A stretch of DNA of 64,000 bases from Staphylococcus capitis subsp. capitis (lineage in GTDB: Bacteria; Bacillota; Bacilli; Staphylococcales; Staphylococcaceae): the NCBI RefSeq assembly GCF_040739495.1, contig NZ_CP145263.1, positions 2,108,001 to 2,172,000 of the forward strand, written 5' to 3'. Both the position numbers and the translations under genes were made by a program. Of this stretch, positions 35,395 to 44,695 are shown one piece after another (position 1 is the stretch's first letter; each line of letters begins with the position of its first letter). A model generated the notes under the pieces. It ran no database searches. It had not been told where the DNA came from and saw only the letters and a program-made list of their open reading frames with translations.

Positions 35395-36327
35395 ATGAAA
35401 AAAACGGATGAAATCTTAAGGGAAATTGGTATTAGTCGTGTAGCCTTAAACAAAGGAGCAAAGTATTCTAAAGGATTTATGGAAGATGGTAATATTGGCG
35501 AAGGTTATGTAGCCGGATTAAAAGTAGATGCAGGTACACGTAAAAAAACGGATGATAATGTACTAGATAATATTGTTTCTTACGATCGTGCTGAAGCTAA
35601 AAATGCATACATGGGACAAATTAACATGATAACTGCATCATCTTTCACTGGCTTGCAGGGTTCTACATTGGGATATGATATTTTAAGAAATCCGGAGGTA
35701 GATGAAGCTAGTTCATTGTTCTCTGTAAAACAATGGGATGGCAGTGAATTACCAATTTATGATTCAAAACCATTGCAAAATGCTCTTGTTGAATATTTCG
35801 GAACTGAACAAGAGAGACGACATCCTTTAACTCCAGGAGCAATGTCAATCTGTGCCAATAAAGGAGTTATAGCGTCAAGACCGAAAGAAAATAGAGAACT
35901 AAATGAAGATGAAGGTTATGGTGTTTGGTCAGCCATTGCTATTTCCTTTGCTGAGGATAATACAAAAGATTCAGATATGTTTGTTGAAGATGCTGGTATT
36001 TGGAAAGACCCTAGTGAAGATAAATTAGTGGAATACTTGAATGAAAAACGTCATGCTATAGCTAACTCAATAGCAGAATGTGGTGAAGATAACCATGTTC
36101 GTTACAAATCTTCATGGATTGGCTTTGCGTATACAATGATGGAGCCTGGTGAAATCGGTAACGCTATAACAGTGGGACCTTATTTCACATTTCCTATTAC
36201 TGCAATTCCAAATGGTGATATTAATAAACCTGAGGAAAGTTTTTATAGTTTACAAGATATAGATCTATCTGAATGGTTAGATAAAATGGGTTATGAGTCA
36301 CTTACTAAAAATGGAATTAAATATTAA
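35395..36327 (+). CDS. hdcA: Pyruvoyl-dependent histidine decarboxylase proenzyme HdcA
   Basis: The 310-residue proenzyme converts histidine to histamine and CO2. It cleaves itself between the two serines in ITASSFTGLQG (Ser82-Ser83), turning the second into the pyruvoyl cofactor. YGVWSAIAISFAEDNTKDS and GFAYTMMEPGEIGNAITVGP closely match the lactobacillus enzyme as I remember it. AGAAGGG precedes ATG 35395. It is followed 16 bases later by its antiporter. No hdcB maturation gene or hisS is present. Histamine formation with exchange consumes protons and gives acid tolerance. Confidence 0.94.
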   Translation: MKKTDEILREIGISRVALNKGAKYSKGFMEDGNIGEGYVAGLKVDAGTRKKTDDNVLDNIVSYDRAEAKNAYMGQINMITASSFTGLQGSTLGYDILRNPEVDEASSLFSVKQWDGSELPIYDSKPLQNALVEYFGTEQERRHPLTPGAMSICANKGVIASRPKENRELNEDEGYGVWSAIAISFAEDNTKDSDMFVEDAGIWKDPSEDKLVEYLNEKRHAIANSIAECGEDNHVRYKSSWIGFAYTMMEPGEIGNAITVGPYFTFPITAIPNGDINKPEESFYSLQDIDLSEWLDKMGYESLTKNGIKY

Positions 36328-36343
36328 TTCGGAGTGAGGATTC

Positions 36344-37831
36344 ATGTCACAACAAAAAGAAAATTCAAATCTTAATAATACAGAAAATCAGAAAAATGGC
36401 TCCAAAAAATTGGGATTATGGGCTTTGACTGCGGTAGTTTTATCAGCCATGGTTGGGGGAGGGATTTATGATCTTCCCCAAAATATGGCTGTTCATGCAG
36501 GAGTAATCGGACAAATATTTGCTTGGCTAATCACAGGATTTATTATGTGGTTCATAGTCAAAAGTTTTATGATATTAACTGATATATATCCAGAATATAA
36601 AACTGGTTTATATCAATATGTAGAAAAAGGGTTTGGTGGATATGCCGGTTTCTTTACGAGCTGGGGCTATTGGATTTGTGAGTGTTTTGCTAATGTAACC
36701 TATTCGGTTTTACTTATGTCTACATTAGACTTTTTTTTTCCTGGAAAATTTACTGGAGGAAACAATATAGGATCCATTATAGGTGGTAGTATTATCCTAT
36801 GGTTGATGAGCTTGTTAATATTGAATGGAGTTAAAACAGCTTCTTCCGTTGAAATAGCTGGAACGGTAGGTATGTTGTTAACAACAGCAATATTTTTAGT
36901 AGTAATGGCTATTTCCTTTAATTGGGGTAGTTTTACTACAAATATGTTTGCAAATCATGCGGTACCTCATCTTAATGATAGAGACTTAGGTTCATTGCAA
37001 CATCAAATATCATCAACAATGATGACTACACTTTGGGTATTCGGTGGTGTAGAAGGTGCGGTAGTTTTATCTGATAAAGCTAAGTCACAAGATGAAGTTA
37101 AAAAAGCAACGCACTTAGGGTTTGTTATCTGTTTAATCTTATATGCTTTGGCAACGTTGTTACCATTAGGTTTAAAAAGCTATGGTCAAATTGCAGCAAT
37201 GCAAAGTCCATCTTCAGGAGTTTTATTAAGTATAGTTATTGGACCAGCTGGAAGAATTATTATAGCTGTTGGTGTTATTGTAGCTATATTAGCTTCATGG
37301 TTAACATGGACTCTAATGTTATCTGAAATGCCTTATGCTGCAGCAAAAGCAAAGCATTTTCCAAAACAATTTGCTAGAACTAATAAGAATGAAATACCTT
37401 ATGTTTCATTGATTACGTCTTCAATTATTATGGAAATAATTATTATTTTAACCCATTTTTCTACTCAGGCTTTTAATACTATGTTAACTATTGTAGGAAC
37501 AATGACAGTTCCTCCTTATTTATTATCAATTTTATTTTTAGTGAAAAGTTCTTATAAAAAAGAAAATTGGCCAGGACATCATCAATATAGTAGAAAATAT
37601 GCACTTATTATTGGAATAATAGCTTTATGTGGCATTATGTACATGGGTATATCTGCTGGTATTAAATATACAGTGATATCATTTATAATATATGCATTAG
37701 GTATACCCTTTTATATCTATGCTAGACACCAATTTCAACCAAACGAAAAAGTTTTTACTAAAGTCGAAACAGGATTTGCTATTGCAATTGTTTTAATTGC
37801 AATTATTGGTGTCTTTATAGTAATTGTTTAA
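36344..37831 (+). CDS. hdcC: Histidine/histamine antiporter HdcC
   Basis: The 495-residue APC-superfamily transporter has a polar Asn/Lys-rich N-terminus and about twelve helices beginning LGLWALTAVVLSAMVGGGIY. WVFGGVEGAVVLSDKAKS is the family loop also seen in ArcD. Position behind hdcA with a shared terminator (37862) identifies the substrate pair by context. TCGGAGTGAGG precedes ATG 36344. Confidence 0.88.
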   Translation: MSQQKENSNLNNTENQKNGSKKLGLWALTAVVLSAMVGGGIYDLPQNMAVHAGVIGQIFAWLITGFIMWFIVKSFMILTDIYPEYKTGLYQYVEKGFGGYAGFFTSWGYWICECFANVTYSVLLMSTLDFFFPGKFTGGNNIGSIIGGSIILWLMSLLILNGVKTASSVEIAGTVGMLLTTAIFLVVMAISFNWGSFTTNMFANHAVPHLNDRDLGSLQHQISSTMMTTLWVFGGVEGAVVLSDKAKSQDEVKKATHLGFVICLILYALATLLPLGLKSYGQIAAMQSPSSGVLLSIVIGPAGRIIIAVGVIVAILASWLTWTLMLSEMPYAAAKAKHFPKQFARTNKNEIPYVSLITSSIIMEIIIILTHFSTQAFNTMLTIVGTMTVPPYLLSILFLVKSSYKKENWPGHHQYSRKYALIIGIIALCGIMYMGISAGIKYTVISFIIYALGIPFYIYARHQFQPNEKVFTKVETGFAIAIVLIAIIGVFIVIV

Positions 37832-37861
37832 AGTGGATTTTTATCAATGTACCACTAGAGT

Positions 37862-37898
37862 AGAGCATCCTTTATATTAAAATGAGGATGCTCTTATT
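37862..37898 (+). terminator. Terminator of the hdc operon
   Basis: AGAGCATCCT and AGGATGCTCT pair perfectly, followed by TATTTT. Confidence 0.82.
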
Positions 37899-37976
37899 TT
37901 ATTAAAACATTTTATCCTTCTACTTTGTTAATACCATTGATTTGTATAACTTGAAATATCTATTCAGAAACTACGA

Positions 37977-38320
37977 TTACATCTTTTGTATTATCGTTTT
38001 ATCAGTATCTGAAGAATATTTGAGTCTGAAACCTAAAGTTCTATCCATACTAATATGAGCTAACCATATTAAAGCAATCTGTAATAGTAACTTTCATCAA
38101 TGTATAAATATAATAGCGCGATAATTATAGGTGTGATATACGTGTGTCCAATATTGTAGACATAACTCCCTGTTTTTCTATTAATCACATATCCTAACAT
38201 AAATATATCTGGAACTAATAGTAAAAGTAAAAACAGCCATATAGAACATTCTAATTTAACATAAACGGCGATTGTGATTATGAATAAAAATGCATTTTCC
38301 AACTTAATTACACTACGCAT
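37977..38320 (-). pseudogene. DUF4260 membrane protein, frameshifted
   Basis: From ATG 38320 the frame gives 83 residues with several membrane spans (VPDIFMLGYVINRKTGSYVY, IGHTYITPIIIALLYLY). It stops at 38069, while another frame continues with LIWLAHISMDRTLGFRLKYS to 37977, the expected DUF4260 C-terminus. One base change near 38075 broke it. Function unknown. Confidence 0.65.
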
Positions 38321-38545
38321 ATTCCCCCCCTACTTTACTTTGAAGTATTTTAATTTAATAGTTACTACTACAATTTTAATAATTATCTCTTATTAAGGAT
38401 AAGCATCTTTTTAAATCTGATATAGTGGTTATACTCATTGTGAATAGTAAATATTTAAAAAGTTTAACAAGTTATTACATTTTAAAATTCACTTATGATA
38501 TTATCATCTTTGTTATATAACTCATATAAAGAATGGTGGAAATTT

Positions 38546-39853
38546 ATGAGCAAAGTAAATAAACCTTTATATTTCTATCTTATGTTATTTCTGTTGACAA
38601 CTTTAATTGGTGCTTTTCTACTCTATTTGCCCTATACAGGGAAGAAACCCATTAACTTTATTGACGCATTGTTTGTAGCTTCTAGCGCATTCACAGTAAC
38701 AGGTCTATCACCAGTTGATGTTGGAACACAATTTAATATTTTTGGAGAAATCATTATCTTATTACTTATACAAATTGGTGGATTAGGTATTGTCACTGTA
38801 GCAATGCTAACTCTCATCTTTTTAAATAAGAAAATATCAATTAACAATAGAATTTTATTTATGATTACTTGGAATATTGACGAACCCGGTGGTGTAATTA
38901 AACTTATTAAACATCTAGCCATATACAGCATCGCCACTGAATTATTTGGTACACTTTGTCTATGTTTATCGTTTATTCCAAAATTTGGCATAGGTAAAGG
39001 TCTATTTTTAAGTCTATTCACTTCAGTTTCCGCATTTAACAACGCAGGATTCGCCCTTTTTAAAAACAACTTAATCGATTTTTCAAATGATCCGGTAATC
39101 ATTATCACTATTCCAATACTTATCATTTTGGGAGGTTTGGGACATTTAGTCGTGGTTGATTTGTGGAACGCCAAAAGTTTTAGAAAATTATCCTTACACT
39201 CTAAACTCGTGTTAACTACCACTGGATTATTAATTTTGATAGGCACGGTTTTCTTCTTTTTACTAGAAAATCAAAACTCTATGCTACACATGGGATTAAT
39301 TGAAAAAATAGGAAATGCATTTTTCCAATCAGTGACAACAAGGACTGCAGGATTTAACACAATTGACGTTGGAAACATTAAAACACCGACAGCTTTATTA
39401 CTTATGGCTCTCATGTTTATTGGAGGTGCACCATTGAGTGCTGCAGGTGGTATAAAGGTTACAACTTTTGTTATTGCAACAATCGCTATTTTTAATACGA
39501 TACGCAAAGAAAAAAACAACTCTATATTTAATAGAGAAATATCAGAAAGATACATACAGTTGTCTTTCGTAACTATTCTCATTTCTATTGCATTTATCGG
39601 TATGGTTACGTTTATACTTACCATAATCAATTCCAATATACCTTTAATCAAAATACTCTTCGAAGTCGTATCAGCATTCAGTACAGTCGGTCTCACTATG
39701 GATTTAACTTCCGAATACTATAATTGGACTGAGTTTATTATTATCATCGTAATGTTATGTGGTAAAATTGGATTACTGAATATTAGTAGAGCGCTTGTTC
39801 CACCTAAAGACCCTAAAAATTATAAATATACCAAAGGACACATTCACTTATAA
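38546..39853 (+). CDS. KtrB-type potassium transporter subunit
   Basis: The 435-residue membrane protein of the Trk/Ktr/HKT superfamily has four pore repeats, with filter segments such as SSAFTVTGLSP, TSVSAFNNAGF, TTRTAGFNTID and VSAFSTVGLTM. It forms the sodium/potassium-conducting channel of the Ktr system. No regulatory KtrA gene is nearby, so it would rely on one encoded elsewhere. ATG 38546 (MSKVNKPLYF) follows a GGTGG site; the longer frame from 38495 has none. It sits just left of the first IS431. Confidence 0.85.
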   Translation: MSKVNKPLYFYLMLFLLTTLIGAFLLYLPYTGKKPINFIDALFVASSAFTVTGLSPVDVGTQFNIFGEIIILLLIQIGGLGIVTVAMLTLIFLNKKISINNRILFMITWNIDEPGGVIKLIKHLAIYSIATELFGTLCLCLSFIPKFGIGKGLFLSLFTSVSAFNNAGFALFKNNLIDFSNDPVIIITIPILIILGGLGHLVVVDLWNAKSFRKLSLHSKLVLTTTGLLILIGTVFFFLLENQNSMLHMGLIEKIGNAFFQSVTTRTAGFNTIDVGNIKTPTALLLMALMFIGGAPLSAAGGIKVTTFVIATIAIFNTIRKEKNNSIFNREISERYIQLSFVTILISIAFIGMVTFILTIINSNIPLIKILFEVVSAFSTVGLTMDLTSEYYNWTEFIIIIVMLCGKIGLLNISRALVPPKDPKNYKYTKGHIHL

Positions 39854-39969
39854 TGAGTTCCAATTATTGTAGAGTTAATATTCAAGGGTTAAAAAATATG
39901 AGGATAATTTCTAAGTTATTTAAAGCGTAATTGAAATGATTTTAAGTTCTAAAATTTTAACTATAAAAG

Positions 39970-40759
39970 GGTTCTGTTGCAAAGTAAAAAATATAGCTAA
40001 CCACTAATATATCATGTCAGTGTTCGCTTAACTTGCTAGCATGATGCTAATTTCGTGGCATGGGGAAAATCCGTAGATCTGAAGAGACCTGCGGTTCTTT
40101 TTATATAGAGCGTAAATACATTCAATACCTTTTAAAGTATTCTTTGCCGTATTGATACTTTGATATCTTGTCTTTCTTACTTTAATATGACGGTGATCTT
40201 GCTCAATGAGGTTATTCAGATATTTCGATGTACAAATGACAGTCAGGTTTAAGTTTAAAAGCTTTAATTACTTTAGCCATTGCTACCTTCGTTGAAGGTG
40301 CCTGATCTGTAACTACCTTTTGAGGTTTTCCAAATTTTTTAATGAGACGTTTGATAAACGCATATGCTGAATGATTATCTCGTTGCTTACGCAACCAAAT
40401 ATCTAATGTATGTCCCTCTGCATCAATAGCACGATATAAATAGCTCCATTTTCCTTTTATTTTGATGTACGTTTCATCAATACGCCATTTGTAATAAGCT
40501 TTTTTATGCTTCTTCTTCCAAATTTGATATAAAATTGGGGCATATTCTTGAACCCAACGGTAGACCGTTGAATAATGAACATTTACACCACGTTCCCTTA
40601 ATATTTCAGATATATTACGATAACTCAATGCATATCTTAGATAGTAGCCAACGGCTACAGTGATAACATCCTTGTTAAATTGTTTATATCTGAAATAGTT
40701 CATACAGAAGACTCCTTTTTGTTAAAATTATACTATAAATTCAACTTTGCAACAGAACC
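39970..40759. mobile_element. IS431: IS431/IS257 (left copy)
   Basis: A 790-base element with ends GGTTCTGTTGCAAAGT and its inverted partner. It is one base longer than the right copy because of an insertion in the transposase. The bases left of it (TATAAAAG) do not recur right of the second copy. Confidence 0.95.
40028..40703 (-). pseudogene. tnp: IS431 transposase, frameshifted
   Basis: An IS6-family DDE transposase that reads normally to residue 155, then shifts at ACAAATGACAG (about 40235), where the right copy reads ACAATGACCG. The resulting product of 163 residues loses the last part of the catalytic domain, including the third acidic residue. The right copy could still act on both elements. 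Confidence 0.92.
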
Positions 40760-41486
40760 ACTTTGGGATATACTTCAAACTAAATTTAAAGCTAAGGCGC
40801 TACAAGAAAAAGTTTATATTGAATATGACAAAGTAAAAGCAGATACGTGGGATAGACGTAATATGCGTGTTGAATTTAATCCAAATAAACTTACGCATGA
40901 AGAAATGCTTTGGTTAAAACAAAATGTTATCGACTACATGGAAGATGACGGTTTTACAAGATTAGATTTAGCTTTTGATTTTGAAGATGATTTAAGTGAT
41001 TATTATGCAATGACTGATAAATCAGTTAAGAAAACTATTTTTTATGGTCGTAATGGTAAACCAGAAACAAAATATTTTGGTGTTCGTGACAGTGATAGGT
41101 TTATTAGAATTTATAATAAAAAACAGGAACGTAGGGATAATGCAGATATTGAAGTTGTTTCAGAACATCTATGGCGTGTAGAAATTGAATTAAAAAGAGT
41201 TATGGTTGATTATTGGAACGATTGTTTTGATGATTTACATATATTACAACCAGATTGGAAAACTATCGAACGTACTTCTGATAGAGCAATGGTTTTTATG
41301 TTGTTGAATGACGAAGAAGAATGGGGAAAATTAGAAAGACGTACTAAGAATAAATATAAGCAATTAATTAAAGAAATATCTCCAGTTGATTTAACGGTAT
41401 TAATGAAATCGACTTTAAAAGCGAACGAAAAACAATTGCAAAAGCAGATTGATTTTTGGCAGCGTGAATTTAGATTTTGGCGTTAG
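40760..41486 (+). pseudogene. rep: Plasmid replication initiator Rep (RepC/RepD type), C-terminal part
   Basis: The frame enters from the IS end and reads [20 protein letters not shown] onward to [20 protein letters not shown], the catalytic and DNA-specificity parts of a pT181-type initiator. The active tyrosine region ([19 protein letters not shown]) is intact. The N-terminal part lies at 44696-44869, over 3 kb away, so no functional protein is made. Translation from inside the IS (ATG 40680) would create a short fusion, unlikely to matter. Confidence 0.9.
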
Positions 41487-41513
41487 TTGAAATTTTAAAA
41501 AAGGAGTAATTTT

Positions 41514-42098
41514 ATGAAAAAATCGATTTTTGAATGGGTTGTATCATTATTAATTGGAGTTGTTATAGCAATACTTTTAACTACATTTGTGGGTTCAAGA
41601 TATACTGTTAAAGGAGATTCAATGTATCCTACTTTTAAAGATGGCGAAGAGCTAATTGTTAACAAGTTATCTGTTCCATTTCATAAGCTAGATAGAGGAG
41701 ATGTGGTTATTTTTCATGCTACAAAAAAGAGAGATTATATTAAGAGATTGATAGGTAAGCCTGGCGACGAAGTTAAATATTATAAAGATAAATTGTACGT
41801 TAATGGTAAATATATAAAAGAACCTTATTTAAAAACTAATAAACAAACAAAAACTACAGAATTTCTTACTGAGAACTTTAATGTTTCGGATCTTAAAAAT
41901 TCGAATGGTAAAAATAAAATTCCTAAAAATAAATACTTAGTTTTAGGTGATAACCGATTAATTAGTAATGATAGTAGAAGAGATGTAGGTTTGTTAGATA
42001 AAGATAAAGTAGTTGGAAAAGTCTTTGTTAGACTATTACCGCTAAGTGATTTTAAATTTGATTTTTATTCGAAATCATTTAATAAAGTAAATAAGTAG
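41514..42098 (+). CDS. Plasmid-borne type I signal peptidase
   Basis: The 194-residue protein is an SpsB-type leader peptidase: one N-terminal membrane anchor (VVSLLIGVVIAILLTTFVGS), the catalytic serine in VKGDSMYPT and the general-base lysine in RDYIKRLIGKPGD, then VLGDNRLISNDSRR. It would cut Sec signal peptides outside the membrane. AAAGGAG precedes ATG 41514. It differs markedly from chromosomal SpsB as I remember it. Extra signal peptidase on a plasmid may serve a lost secreted product or add tolerance to peptidase inhibitors; both are inference. Confidence 0.88.
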   Translation: MKKSIFEWVVSLLIGVVIAILLTTFVGSRYTVKGDSMYPTFKDGEELIVNKLSVPFHKLDRGDVVIFHATKKRDYIKRLIGKPGDEVKYYKDKLYVNGKYIKEPYLKTNKQTKTTEFLTENFNVSDLKNSNGKNKIPKNKYLVLGDNRLISNDSRRDVGLLDKDKVVGKVFVRLLPLSDFKFDFYSKSFNKVNK

Positions 42099-42188
42099 TT
42101 TTTGTATGATCAATCGTAAAATTTATGAATATATAGCAACCACATTTTTGGTTGCTTATGTTTTGATTTTGAATTTGGTTTTGAACTA

Positions 42189-42213
42189 TGAGTGGCTAGC
42201 ATTTTGCCACTCA
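42189..42213. terminator. Terminator after the signal peptidase gene
   Basis: TGAGTGGC and GCCACTCA pair, followed by TTTTTT. Confidence 0.7.
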
Positions 42214-42242
42214 TTTTTTGCGTTAGCAAAAACATAAAGGGT

Positions 42243-42300
42243 CTGGGATTAATCCCAGCAAGCCGGTATATTCAGAACGAAGTGGCTAGAATATACGACG
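42243..42300. other. oriT: Candidate oriT upstream of mobC
   Basis: A perfect palindrome CTGGGATTAATCCCAG (42243-42258) is followed by GTATATTC and GAATATAC as an 8-base inverted repeat (42266-42296) enclosing AGAACGAAGTGGCTA. It lies 100 bases before mobC, the usual oriT position in pC221/pS194-like plasmids. Confidence 0.65.
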
Positions 42301-42397
42301 ATTGCCAAACCACTAAATGACTTGATAAAATCTGGCTTACCCTGTAAGCTAGATTTATATTAAGTCATTACTTTCGAAGAAAGCGTGGTGGGATTGA

Positions 42398-42787
42398 ATG
42401 AGCGAACAAAACACATTTGTGGCTAGCGACGAAACTGTTGGGCGAAACCGTAAACCCAACCGTAAGGCGCCGAAACAAATTAGTTTTCGTGTGAGCGAAT
42501 TGGAATATTCAAAGTTACAACAATCCGCTGAAACTTTGAATATGACTGTGCCTGCTTTCGTTAAGAAAAAGGCACAAGGCGCCCGATTGGTCGCACCCAA
42601 ATTGGATCAAGCAACGCGACAATCTGTAGCGAAAGATTTGAGTATGTTGGGCGCAAATGCCAATCAGATTGCGAAATATTGCAACCAACATCAACATGAA
42701 GCACCAAACTACGAAGCATTAGAACGTAATATCAGCGAATTACGTGAAAGGTTAGATGAAATATGGAAAACACTAAAGGAACAATGA
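42398..42787 (+). CDS. mobC: Mobilization accessory protein MobC
   Basis: The 129-residue protein is a relaxosome component that helps open DNA at oriT. RKPNRKAPKQISFRVSELEY is the ribbon-helix-helix start and LSMLGANANQIAKYCNQHQH the MobC family core. It leads the mob operon and overlaps the next frame. Confidence 0.88.
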   Translation: MSEQNTFVASDETVGRNRKPNRKAPKQISFRVSELEYSKLQQSAETLNMTVPAFVKKKAQGARLVAPKLDQATRQSVAKDLSMLGANANQIAKYCNQHQHEAPNYEALERNISELRERLDEIWKTLKEQ

Positions 42788-42960
42788 TTGTAAGTGCGGT
42801 ATTATTAGTTGTTTGTTTAGCAATTGCCAGTTTTTTAATTTTCCATGAACAACAAATTTTTCCAAGTTTGATTTTTTTAGGATTAGCTTTTATTGATGGC
42901 ACTAAATTTTATCTGTCTTATCAAAAATTGAAAGAACGTGATCATCATGGCGACAACTAA
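42763..42960 (+). CDS. Small membrane protein in the mob operon
   Basis: The 65-residue frame has two hydrophobic helices (MIVSAVLLVVCLAIASFLIF and FPSLIFLGLAFIDGTKFYL). It overlaps mobC at its start and mobA at its end, the tight packing of mob operons. Function not recognised. Confidence 0.6.
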   Translation: MENTKGTMIVSAVLLVVCLAIASFLIFHEQQIFPSLIFLGLAFIDGTKFYLSYQKLKERDHHGDN

Positions 42961-43789
42961 ATTAGGTAATACAAAATCGGCAAGTCGAGCAATCAATTAC
43001 GCAGAAAAGCGAGCAGAAGAAAAAAGTGGCTTAAATTGTGATATAGATTATGCAAAATCATCGTTTAAGCAAACACGAGCTTTATACGGCAAAGAGAATG
43101 GTGTTCAAGCACATACAGTGATTCAATCGTTCAAGCCTGGCGAGGTAACGCCAGAGCAATGTAATCAATTGGGTTTAGAATTGGCAGAAAAGATTGCACC
43201 TAATCATCAAGTAGCCGTCTATACGCACGCAGATACAAATCATGTACACAATCATATTGTGATTAATTCAATTGATTTAGAAACTGGGAAAAAATATCAA
43301 AGCAATAAAAAACAAAGAGAGTTCGTAAAACAAAAAAATGATGAAGTATGTAGAGAACATGGTTTGTCTATACCTGAACACAACGCAACAATGCGTTACA
43401 CTCAAGCTGAAAAAGGGTTGATTGAAAAAGGGAAAACATCTTGGAAAGATGAAATCAGAGAAAAAATTGAAGAAGCGAAACTTCGCACAAGCGATTTAGA
43501 GAGTTTCTCAGAGCATTTAACTCATTTAGGTGTGGAAATAAAGGTCAGAGGTAAAAACGTCTCATATAAGCTCTCAGAGGGGGGTAAATGGGTGCGTGGC
43601 AAAACGTTAGGAGAAGATTATACAAAGGAGGCACTGGAGAATGAGTTTGCAGTCAAACATGAAAAACAAAGCGCTGAAAGAACAATTGGAACAGCACCAA
43701 AAGACGCAAGCAGAGATATTGGACACCATCGAAGAACTCAAGTTCGAACTCAAGTGGTATCGAGAGAAGACGACTTTGAACTTGAGTAA
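42947..43789 (+). CDS. mobA: Relaxase MobA
   Basis: The 280-residue relaxase nicks the plasmid at oriT to start transfer. ATTKLGNTKSASRAINYAEK carries the N-terminal MOBP/MobA region with its tyrosine, and HADTNHVHNHIVINS is the histidine metal site. ATG 42947 gives the conserved MATTKLGN start. The end overlaps mobB by about 150 bases in another frame, as in pC221-like plasmids. A conjugative helper plasmid would be required for transfer. Confidence 0.92.
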   Translation: MATTKLGNTKSASRAINYAEKRAEEKSGLNCDIDYAKSSFKQTRALYGKENGVQAHTVIQSFKPGEVTPEQCNQLGLELAEKIAPNHQVAVYTHADTNHVHNHIVINSIDLETGKKYQSNKKQREFVKQKNDEVCREHGLSIPEHNATMRYTQAEKGLIEKGKTSWKDEIREKIEEAKLRTSDLESFSEHLTHLGVEIKVRGKNVSYKLSEGGKWVRGKTLGEDYTKEALENEFAVKHEKQSAERTIGTAPKDASRDIGHHRRTQVRTQVVSREDDFELE

Positions 43790-44252
43790 AGACGACAGAG
43801 CACTGCTACAAAGTATTAAAGCTGAACAATCAGAGAAAGTGACTGAAAAAGTTGAAGATGTCCTAACAAAGGCGGTCGATGAAAAGCTGAACGTTGAACT
43901 GATACAAAATCGAGTATATGACTCGATGCAAAAAAACGAAGAAAAGCTGTATCACACAGAACGGAGATTAGCGGAAGAACTACAAGAGAGTAAGAAGCAA
44001 TCAACGTTATTCAAAACAGGCTTAATGGGTATTTTGTTTGCGATATTATTTATTGGTGTTGTCGCTACATTCATGGGTGGTTTATTCAATGTTTTAGGAT
44101 TTGACCACATGTATAAAGGGCTAGAATATCAAATAAAGCACTCAGAGGGCTTTGTAGCGTTTTTATGGCATTTAGGATATATCATACCTTATTTAATGTT
44201 AGCAGGGCTTATATGGCTTCTATTTGCTTTGAATGACAAATTTAAATATTAG
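43641..44252 (+). CDS. mobB: Mobilization protein MobB, membrane-anchored coiled coil
   Basis: The 203 residues begin with a long coiled-coil region (KEQLEQHQKTQAEILDTIEE) and end with two membrane spans (FKTGLMGILFAILFIGVVAT; YIIPYLMLAGLIWLLFAL). This is the usual MobB plan in small staphylococcal plasmids, where it supports relaxase function. GGAGG precedes ATG 43641. The first third lies inside mobA in another frame. Confidence 0.85.
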   Translation: MSLQSNMKNKALKEQLEQHQKTQAEILDTIEELKFELKWYREKTTLNLSKDDRALLQSIKAEQSEKVTEKVEDVLTKAVDEKLNVELIQNRVYDSMQKNEEKLYHTERRLAEELQESKKQSTLFKTGLMGILFAILFIGVVATFMGGLFNVLGFDHMYKGLEYQIKHSEGFVAFLWHLGYIIPYLMLAGLIWLLFALNDKFKY

Positions 44253-44273
44253 CACGCATTTATGCCGAGAAAA

Positions 44274-44399
44274 TTTTTGGTTGGAATGAGCTATGTGTTA
44301 GCTAACTATGTTAGCGAGTTGGTTGGTGGTTTGTTGGGATTAATCCCAACGAAGTACCAACTCAACAACACATTATGCTCCGTTGGTTCCAACCAAAAA
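44274..44399. other. Candidate single-strand origin (sso)
   Basis: Nested palindromes fold the region into one large hairpin: TTTTTGGTTGGAA with TTCCAACCAAAAA outside, GAGTTGGT with ACCAACTC inside, and GTTGGGATTAATCCCAAC at the tip. Large non-coding hairpins beside mob genes are typical sso elements of rolling-circle plasmids. Confidence 0.6.
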
Positions 44400-44695
44400 G
44401 CAATTGGAATAAAGCAACAAAAATTAAGAGCTATCATAATTTGACATAGGCTTATAAACACCAAAAAGCTTGGTCATAATAGACCAAGCCTTTTGATAGT
44501 GTTATATTAATAAACAAATAAAAAGAAGTCGCTCACCCACCGACCAAAGTTTGTGAACGACAAAACCAAAAGAAAAAACACTGAGTTGTTTTTTATATTT
44601 TGTATATCTAGATATTAAACGATATTGAGATATACATCAAGATATATATTTGGGATTTGGGTGGACGACTTCTTAAATTAAGGAGTCGATTTTTT
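44400..44695. promoter_or_regulatory. rep leader region with attenuator hairpin
   Basis: AAAAGCTTGGTC and GACCAAGCCTTTT form a stem at 44463-44495. In pT181 plasmids this interval encodes countertranscript RNAs that attenuate rep mRNA. No gene is seen. A short hydrophobic frame at 44262 overlaps the sso hairpin and is not convincing. Confidence 0.5.

Noticed and set aside
38632-39696. Two minus-strand frames (204 and 141 residues) opposite ktrB
   Set aside because: Shadows of a membrane protein gene; no start signals or family features.
44262-44444. 60-residue hydrophobic frame after mobB
   Set aside because: It coincides with the nested palindromes of the sso candidate and has no ribosome site.
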